Shown one piece after another: positions 12,640 to 17,283 of a stretch of DNA of 17,283 bases; position 1 is the first letter of the stretch, and every line of letters begins with the position of its first letter. Below the pieces are notes generated by a model. It was not told the origin of the DNA. It did not search any database and was given only the letters and a program-made list of their open reading frames with translations. Position numbers and translations under genes: made by a program. The DNA comes from JBDHTO01 sp039808665 (lineage in GTDB: Bacteria; Pseudomonadota; Alphaproteobacteria; Paracaedibacterales; JAKBAR01), in contig JBDHTO010000014.1 in NCBI GenBank assembly GCA_039808665.1, positions 1 through 17,283 on the forward strand, written 5' to 3'.

Positions 12640-13958
12640 GCGGGTGCTTGATTTGTTGCGTTGCTTCCGTATTGAATATTGGGGAAGTCTGCAGGTTTTG
12701 TGATTTTTATATAGGCCCCTGTAATGTGTTTTGTGAGATCACGGATCGAAATCTTGGAAAGCCTTTCTCCCTCCAAAATATCCTTAGCCTCTTCTTTTGT
12801 GGGTGGCTTTGGTGGCTCTGCTTGACGTTTTTGTGTCACAACGACAATCACAAGTCCATCAGGTGTGAGCGCTGGTTCGGATGCTTTTCCAACAGGAAGA
12901 GAATTAAAAAATGACTGATATTCCTGGGGTATTTGGCGAAGTGGCCGATCCTTGACAACCTCACTTTTGAGTTCTCTTTCCTTAACGATGCGTTCAAAAT
13001 CACTCAGGTTTTTTGCCTCCATCAAAGCATCCATGTGAGCTTTGAGGTAGGGGTCAGAGTCTGGTGTAAATCCAGAGGTGAGTGGGACAAGAATTTGTTT
13101 ATAGGAGATAAGCTGACCAGATTGCTGACTTTGTCCAGGTAGTTTTTTATCTGCAAGGTAGTAAATATAAAAACCACCCCCAGTTTGAACGGGTGAGGAT
13201 ACTTGACCCGGAGAAAGCTGTGTATATGTTTGATTTCCCTCGTGGGTGGCGTTGATCCATCCCAAATATCCACCACGTGAGGCGGAAGGACTTTGTGAGA
13301 ACTGTTGAGCAAGCATGCGAAAGTTCGCGCCGCTTTTGATTTTTGAGACAAGGGCGTTTGCCTGGGCTCTGACAGAGTCAGCATCTTTGCCGTCGGTACG
13401 AAGGAAAATCTCAAAAACTTCGTATTGTTCTTTTTCTTGGTCATTTTTGAGAGATGTAAGATAAATATCAACATCCTGGTCAGAGACATGAAGGGTATGT
13501 GAATAAGCCCCACGGACGAAATTGTTCCATGATAGCTGAGCGCGCATACGATCCTTGAGTGAGGAAAGAGGAACGCCCTGAGATTCAAACGAAGACTCCA
13601 TTTGAGCAACGGTTGCGCCATTTTCCTTTGCAATATGTTCGATGGCGTCCATAACCTCTTTGTCTTTGGCTTCGACTTTGTATTTTTGTGCAACTTGGAG
13701 CTGCACAAGTTCTTCAATCATATTTTTAAGAACTTGTTCGCGGATGGCTGACCGGTTATCCGGTGTGAGCGTTGTATGGCTTGTAATGAGAATGAGGTCA
13801 ATGCGATCCTCAAGATCCTTGGAGGTAATGACTTTTTTACCCACAATGGCCACAGCTTCTGCTGTGCTTGTTGATCTCTTGTCCGTGGAAGGTTTGACGG
13901 CGGACGCTATGGAAATTGAGGCAAGCAAAGCTGCCAAAGCAAAACGAATAAACTTCAT
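12636..13958 (-). CDS. surA: Periplasmic chaperone/peptidyl-prolyl isomerase SurA
   Basis: 440 residues from the ATG at 13958. Residues 1-20 form a signal peptide with an ASA cleavage site. The N-terminal SurA chaperone region follows (about 35-155: VGKKVITSKDLEDRI, MIEELVQLQVAQKY). Next is a parvulin domain (about 178-271) with ANFRMLAQQFSQSPSASRGGYLGW and LSPGQVSSPVQTGGGFYIYYL, then a second, more degenerate parvulin-like part with LPVGKASEPALTPDGLVIVVV. SurA escorts unfolded outer-membrane proteins across the periplasm to the Bam complex, so BamD and LPS-transport genes close by fit. A GTG at 13967 would add three residues; the ATG gives a normal signal peptide and has a weak AAGTGG before it. 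It is the first gene of surA-rsmA, divergent from lptF. Confidence 0.92.
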   Translation of the reverse strand: MKFIRFALAALLASISIASAVKPSTDKRSTSTAEAVAIVGKKVITSKDLEDRIDLILITSHTTLTPDNRSAIREQVLKNMIEELVQLQVAQKYKVEAKDKEVMDAIEHIAKENGATVAQMESSFESQGVPLSSLKDRMRAQLSWNNFVRGAYSHTLHVSDQDVDIYLTSLKNDQEKEQYEVFEIFLRTDGKDADSVRAQANALVSKIKSGANFRMLAQQFSQSPSASRGGYLGWINATHEGNQTYTQLSPGQVSSPVQTGGGFYIYYLADKKLPGQSQQSGQLISYKQILVPLTSGFTPDSDPYLKAHMDALMEAKNLSDFERIVKERELKSEVVKDRPLRQIPQEYQSFFNSLPVGKASEPALTPDGLVIVVVTQKRQAEPPKPPTKEEAKDILEGERLSKISIRDLTKHITGAYIKITKPADFPNIQYGSNATNQAPA

Positions 13959-13977
13959 GGAAACCACTTAAAAAATA

Positions 13978-14006
13978 CTTCTAAGAATAACTTTATAAAA
14001 CATCAA
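13978..14006 (-). promoter_or_regulatory. Possible surA promoter
   Basis: On the minus strand TTGATG (14001-14006), a gap of 17 bases and TAGAAG (13978-13983) form a sigma-70-like pair with four of six matches in each box, about 20 bases before the surA ATG. The exact spacing is encouraging but the matches are modest. The -35 box overlaps the inverted repeat at 14001-14021. Confidence 0.35.
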
Positions 14007-14021
14007 TAAGTGCTTATGATG
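14001..14021. promoter_or_regulatory. Inverted repeat between surA and lptF
   Basis: CATC-A-ATAAG, two bases, CTTAT-GATG is a 9-bp inverted repeat with one extra A in the left arm. It sits in the 129-base region between the divergent surA and lptF genes, where a regulator of both envelope operons could bind. No known operator is recognised. Confidence 0.25.
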
Positions 14022-14087
14022 TCCATAAAGCCACACTAGCGTACAGCGCTGAAAATTTCAATAAAATGTGAGAGCGCACTCAACGAG

Positions 14088-15182
14088 ATGAACCTTTTCC
14101 CTACGACTTTTCGTTATATCTTTAAAAAGATTTTTTTGGGGATGATCCTTTTGACGACAGTTTTGGCGGCATCGGTTTGGCTTGCTCAATCTCTAAGATT
14201 TTTGGATATGATCGTCAATCGTTCCGTATCCTTACAGGGATATTTTTATTTGATTGGATTTTTATTGCCGGAACTTGTGGTATTGCTTCTCCCTATCTGT
14301 CTCTTGATTAGTACTATGTATCACTACAATAAATTTTCCACAGATAGTGAGCTATCCGTGTGGAGAAGTTGCGGCATGAGTGATCTCCAAATAGCATCCC
14401 CAGCACTCGTGCTTACCCTTTTGATGACAGTTGTTGTCTTATTTTTGAATGTTTTTGTGATTCCAAAAACATTTTCTCATTTTAAAGATCATGAATATAC
14501 ACTGCGTCAGCAATTCACAGGGGCAATGCTCCAGGAGGGAAAATTTAATAACTTTCAAGGTGTGACAGCCTATGTTCAGCAGAGATTTCGAAGCGGTCGT
14601 CTTAAGGGTGTGCATATTTACAATAAACAGGGCAGTTCCTCTTACACGATTATTGCAGATGAAGGTCGTATTGAGCTTGTGGATGGGAAAATTCAGTTCT
14701 TTCTTAAGGGGGGAATGCGCCAGGAAAGAGACCCAAAAACGGGGAAACTGAATATTTTGGCCTTTGAAAGTTTGCATTATGATTTAGGCAGTGTCCTAAA
14801 AAAGGAGGAAAATCGAGCGATTCGTCCTTTTGAAAAATCTCTCAAAGAGCTTCTTTCGCCAGAAGCCAGTGATGAGGTCCGTTCTAAATATCGTGCAACC
14901 GGACATCTTAGGATACTTCAACCCCTGTTTGGTCTAATTTATATGCTTATTGCGCTTGTGACCTTGCTCACAGGGCATTTTCGGCGAAAAGGTCGCCATG
15001 GTGCGGTGGCCGCGGGTTTTGTCGGTGCTTTTCTCTTTCATATGATGATTATTAGCTTGGTGAACATGAATGGAAAAGTTTCTTGGGCGATTAGTGCGGC
15101 TTATGGTTCTTATGTCTTTATTATGGCGCTGCTTATGTTTTTCTTTCTTCGAAAACAATACGGCTGGAGTGCTGCAGCATGA
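14088..15182 (+). CDS. lptF: LPS export ABC transporter permease LptF
   Basis: 364 residues with the YjgP/YjgQ permease layout: three membrane spans in the N-terminal third (about 15-35, 52-75, 100-122), a large periplasmic beta-jellyroll region (about 125-265), and three spans at the end (about 277-360). The segment LLPELVVLLLPICLLIST and the SELSVWRSCGMSDLQI coupling-helix block are typical of the family. With LptG and the LptB ATPase it pulls lipopolysaccharide out of the inner membrane and passes it to LptC. It overlaps lptG by four bases (ATGA). I call it LptF rather than LptG by its order and by the closer match of the second gene to LptG. The start ATG has only a weak upstream purine run. 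Confidence 0.92.
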   Translation: MNLFPTTFRYIFKKIFLGMILLTTVLAASVWLAQSLRFLDMIVNRSVSLQGYFYLIGFLLPELVVLLLPICLLISTMYHYNKFSTDSELSVWRSCGMSDLQIASPALVLTLLMTVVVLFLNVFVIPKTFSHFKDHEYTLRQQFTGAMLQEGKFNNFQGVTAYVQQRFRSGRLKGVHIYNKQGSSSYTIIADEGRIELVDGKIQFFLKGGMRQERDPKTGKLNILAFESLHYDLGSVLKKEENRAIRPFEKSLKELLSPEASDEVRSKYRATGHLRILQPLFGLIYMLIALVTLLTGHFRRKGRHGAVAAGFVGAFLFHMMIISLVNMNGKVSWAISAAYGSYVFIMALLMFFFLRKQYGWSAAA

Positions 15183-16285
15183 CATACCTTTTTTCGACGA
15201 TTAATTGCTATATTTCAAAGCTTTTTTTTAAGTGGTTTGGAGTAATTTTTGCAGGATTTACGGCTATTTTTGCCTTGTTCGAAGTTGTGGATGTGCTGCG
15301 AAAAATGCTTAACCGTAGTGATATAGGAATCTCTACATTTGTGGAGCTTTTGATTCTTAAACTGCCACAGCATATAGAGATTCTTTTGCCATTTCTTGTG
15401 CTTGCGAGTGTGATGATGGTTCTTTCTCGGCTTAATCAAAAAAGTGAAATTGTCGTCCTCAGGGCGGCAGGAGTTTCCATTTGGCAGGTTATTTGGGGAA
15501 TTATCGTTGATGTCTTTATCCTTGGGGTTGTGTTTATTGCGATCTTCCAACCCATTAAAGCAACAATGATCTCAAGGCTTTATGATCTTGAAGATAAACT
15601 TTTTTCAACCCAGCATGCTCAGGTTTCTCTTCAAAATACGGGATTGTGGCTCAAAGAACGTACGTCAGAGGGAGATCGATTAGTGCACAGTTTGGGGGTC
15701 GACCTCAGTAACCTTCATTTTAGTGACATTAGTTTTTATGAATCCAATAGTGGTGGTCATTACAAGCGCCAAGTAGTGGCGAAGCAAGGAATTTTGGATC
15801 AGGGACAGTTTGTTTTGAGGGATGTCGATATTTATGTGCCGGGTCAGCCAACCCATCACTTTGATACAATGTCTATCAAAACAGAGATTACCTCCGAAAG
15901 AATAAGGGATAGCAACGCAAATCCTGAAACCATGAATCTGTTGCAGGTGATGAAGCTCAGGGATGACATGGATAAATCCGGGTTGTCTACGCTCGTTTAT
16001 GATCTTTACATTTACAAGTATTTTGCAAAAATCGGTCTTATGGTGGTGATGGTGTTTTTGGCAACGTCCTTTTGCCTTCAGCCGCCCCGGACGAGTCGTT
16101 CAGGCGGGCTTGTTGGGCTTTGCCTTCTTACAGGCCTTGTTTTCCACTTTTTATCTGATTTTGTCTATGCGCTTGGTCTTGGTGGGCGAGTGCCGCCTCT
16201 TGTGGCTGTGCTCTCGCCTGTTTTGATTGGCGGTCTTCTTAGTCTCGCTCTCCTTATTCATGGAGATGAGGCGCGGGACAAGTGA
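15179..16285 (+). CDS. lptG: LPS export ABC transporter permease LptG
   Basis: 368 residues of the same permease family as the gene before it. The N-terminal spans contain LKLPQHIEILLPFLVLASVMM and the coupling block KSEIVVLRAAGVSIWQV (about 90-106). The periplasmic domain runs from about 130 to 270, and the last three spans include YKYFAKIGLMVVMVFLATSF and the SGGLVGLCLLTGLVFHF stretch. It pairs with LptF as the membrane part of the LptB2FG transporter. GGAG (15166-15169) lies nine bases before the ATG, inside lptF, and the ATGA overlap indicates coupled translation. The usual follower in alphaproteobacteria, lptD, is not here; instead the convergent bamD gene stops one base after lptG, and a hairpin spans both stops. 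Confidence 0.93.
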   Translation: MTYLFSTINCYISKLFFKWFGVIFAGFTAIFALFEVVDVLRKMLNRSDIGISTFVELLILKLPQHIEILLPFLVLASVMMVLSRLNQKSEIVVLRAAGVSIWQVIWGIIVDVFILGVVFIAIFQPIKATMISRLYDLEDKLFSTQHAQVSLQNTGLWLKERTSEGDRLVHSLGVDLSNLHFSDISFYESNSGGHYKRQVVAKQGILDQGQFVLRDVDIYVPGQPTHHFDTMSIKTEITSERIRDSNANPETMNLLQVMKLRDDMDKSGLSTLVYDLYIYKYFAKIGLMVVMVFLATSFCLQPPRTSRSGGLVGLCLLTGLVFHFLSDFVYALGLGGRVPPLVAVLSPVLIGGLLSLALLIHGDEARDK

Positions 16286-16297
16286 ATTACTTGCCCG
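16274..16297. terminator. Hairpin spanning the lptG and bamD stop codons
   Basis: CGGG-A-CAAGT (16274-16283), loop GAATT, ACTTG-CCCG (16289-16297) form a 9-bp stem with one bulged A and a GC-rich base. The lptG TGA (16283-16285) and the bamD TAA (16287-16289 on the other strand) both fall in or beside the loop. It can form in both transcripts but has no U-run on either side. Confidence 0.45.
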
Positions 16298-17042
16298 TCA
16301 AAAGTTTATAAGCTTCTTGATACCAGTTGGATCCTGGATAGTTGTGACCAAGGACAGCGGCCGTCGCCTTTGCTTGATCAATAAGCCCAAGGTTGAGGTA
16401 GCACTCCACAAGTCGGTATAAGGCTTCCGGTGCATGAGAGGATGTTTGGTAAGCCTCCACCACAAATTTAAAGCGATTGCTTGCAGCGAGGAAGTTTTTT
16501 TGTCCCTCATAAAAACGTCCGATATCCATCTCTTTTCCAGCGAGGTGGTCGTGGATGAGGTCGAGTTTTATTTTGGCATCCTTGGCATACTTGCTATCTG
16601 GATATTTGTTGATAATTTCCTTGAAAGCATCGAGGGACTTCTCGCTAGTTTTTTGATCACGTTCTGTGATGGGCATTTGTTCGTAATAGCAAATACCAAT
16701 CATGTAGTGGGCGTAGGCGACATCCTCGTGGGTGGGGTGCAGACCAATAAAGACGTTAAAGTTTTCAATCGCTTCATCATACTTTTTTGCCTGATAATAA
16801 GCATACCCCGCCATAAGCTGAGCTTTTACCGCCCAGTTAGAATAGGGGTGCTGACGCTCAACCTCGGCAAAACTTTTGGCGGATTTTGTGTATTCACCCT
16901 TCTTGAGATAGGCTTGTGCTTCGTTATAAAGGTCATCCACGGGGCGTGCGTTATAGGCATCATCTGATTCCTGACATCCCATGAAGAGTGTGGACAAAAG
17001 AGATGTTAATACATAAGGAAGGGCATGTTTTTTCATATTCAT
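16287..17042 (-). CDS. bamD: Outer membrane assembly lipoprotein BamD
   Basis: 251 residues. The N-terminus is a lipoprotein signal ending LFMGC, with Cys23 to be acylated. After it come about five TPR-like helical pairs: VDDLYNEAQAYLKKGEYTKSAKSF, AGYAYYQAKKYDEAIENFNVFI, then the characteristic BamD run VAYAHYMIGICYYEQM...RDQ, SLDAFKEIINKYPDSKYAKDA, IGRFYEGQKNFLAASNRFKFVVEAYQ and APEALYRLVECYLNLGL. BamD is the essential lipoprotein partner of BamA in inserting beta-barrel proteins into the outer membrane. ATG 17042 and ATG 17036 (MKKHA...) are both possible starts; neither has a clear Shine-Dalgarno. In many alphaproteobacteria bamD follows lpxC; here it stands alone, converging with lptG. 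Confidence 0.94.
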   Translation of the reverse strand: MNMKKHALPYVLTSLLSTLFMGCQESDDAYNARPVDDLYNEAQAYLKKGEYTKSAKSFAEVERQHPYSNWAVKAQLMAGYAYYQAKKYDEAIENFNVFIGLHPTHEDVAYAHYMIGICYYEQMPITERDQKTSEKSLDAFKEIINKYPDSKYAKDAKIKLDLIHDHLAGKEMDIGRFYEGQKNFLAASNRFKFVVEAYQTSSHAPEALYRLVECYLNLGLIDQAKATAAVLGHNYPGSNWYQEAYKLLTGK

Positions 17043-17211
17043 TCATGGGAAGAAAGTTCATTTAGCCATCAGATTAAGCCAAAAGCAGAGTGAAAACAAG
17101 ATTTGTAAGGGGTTTGTTAACTTTTTTTATGGATAATGATCGTGTATTTGTGTGATATTCGAAAAACAATTTTTTGATTTTTAAAATAGAACAAAATAAA
17201 AAATTTTTATA

Positions 17212-17218
17212 AAGGGGA
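17212..17218 (+). promoter_or_regulatory. Strong ribosome-binding site of the last gene
   Basis: AAGGGGA lies five bases before the ATG at 17224, preceded by very AT-rich sequence (about 17160-17210). It fixes the start of the truncated exported protein and suggests efficient translation. In the rest of the 181-base gap to bamD I see no convincing promoter boxes or repeats. Confidence 0.6.
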
Positions 17219-17223
17219 TTTTT

Positions 17224-17283
17224 ATGAGAAAAATTTTTGCATTATTGGTGATGTCGGCGTTAAGCTCTTCAGCTTTTTCTATG
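17224..17283 (+). CDS. N-terminus of an exported protein, cut by window edge
   Basis: Only 20 codons are visible: a short basic start (MRK), a hydrophobic core (IFALLVMSAL) and a small-residue stretch (SSSAFS), which together form a Sec signal peptide. The reading frame is open to the end of the window. The family cannot be recognised. The strong Shine-Dalgarno and the long AT-rich leader point to a well-expressed periplasmic or outer-membrane protein, but this is inference from very little sequence. Confidence 0.6.
   Translation, partial: MRKIFALLVMSALSSSAFSM

Noticed and set aside
13022..13717. 231-codon open frame on the surA strand in another frame
   Set aside because: It is contained in surA, whose domains are intact in the main frame; the product is Ser/Lys/Leu-rich without motifs, so it is a frame shadow.
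16434..16967. 177-codon plus-strand open frame opposite bamD
   Set aside because: It lies wholly antisense to a clearly recognised BamD, has no family motif or ribosome-binding site, and its hydrophobic composition is what the reverse of TPR coding gives.
17114..17137. TTGTTA and GATAAT as a promoter for the last gene
   Set aside because: The gap is only 12 bases, too short for a sigma-70 promoter.

Overview
The window reads as a compact stretch of a bacterial chromosome, most likely from an AT-leaning alphaproteobacterium. The lineage call is an inference from gene families and gene order. There is a PopZ-type (DUF2497) polar protein behind tolC in an isoaspartate methyltransferase/rhodanese/tolC/popZ run, a DUF6314 protein, a YggT-folD pair, and surA-rsmA next to lptF-lptG. 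A lone BioY biotin transporter and the absence of pdxA from its usual place between surA and rsmA would suit a host-associated, vitamin-scavenging member (for example a Holosporales- or Rickettsiales-like lineage), but the sequence alone does not prove this. I see no insertion sequence, prophage, CRISPR array, rRNA or toxin-antitoxin pair, and no gene-free stretch longer than about 180 bases.

Layout. 1-540 (+) is the 3' part of a PhnP-like metallo-beta-lactamase-fold hydrolase. 537-1040 (-) is dihydrofolate reductase, with a stop that shares a CTAG with the previous gene. 1182-2498 (+) is a DEAD-box RNA helicase. 2584-3930 (+) is a flavin amine oxidase. 4007-5168 (+) holds YggT and FolD. 5186-5551 (-) is a HIT protein. 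5577-6890 (+) is a DUF374 acyltransferase followed by a GNAT acetyltransferase. 10198 down to 6895 (-) is a four-gene run: a PCMT-like methyltransferase, a rhodanese, TolC and a PopZ-like protein. 10268-10341 (+) is tRNA-Cys(GCA) with its own promoter and terminator. 11341 down to 10345 (-) is bioY plus a Nudix hydrolase. 11387-11824 (+) is a DUF6314 protein. 13958 down to 11782 (-) is surA-rsmA. 14088-16285 (+) is lptF-lptG. 17042 down to 16287 (-) is bamD. At 17224 (+) a new exported protein begins and is cut by the window edge.

How the genes fit together. The strongest theme is building the Gram-negative envelope: SurA chaperones outer-membrane proteins, BamD helps insert them, LptF/LptG power lipopolysaccharide export, TolC is an outer-membrane efflux/secretion channel, and the DUF374 protein probably acylates a lipid. 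A second theme is one-carbon/folate metabolism (FolA, FolD). PopZ-like and DEAD-box proteins serve cell polarity and RNA remodelling.

No obviously new multi-gene system is visible. The most unusual items are a Lys/Asp/Ser-rich extension between the TolC signal peptide and its core, a recurring pattern of 9-bp-class hairpins exactly at convergent gene ends (several without U-tracts), a tRNA terminator written inside the end of the opposing Nudix gene, an isoaspartate-methyltransferase homologue with a degraded cofactor loop, and losses or rearrangements in the usual lptFG-lptD-surA-pdxA-rsmA order.
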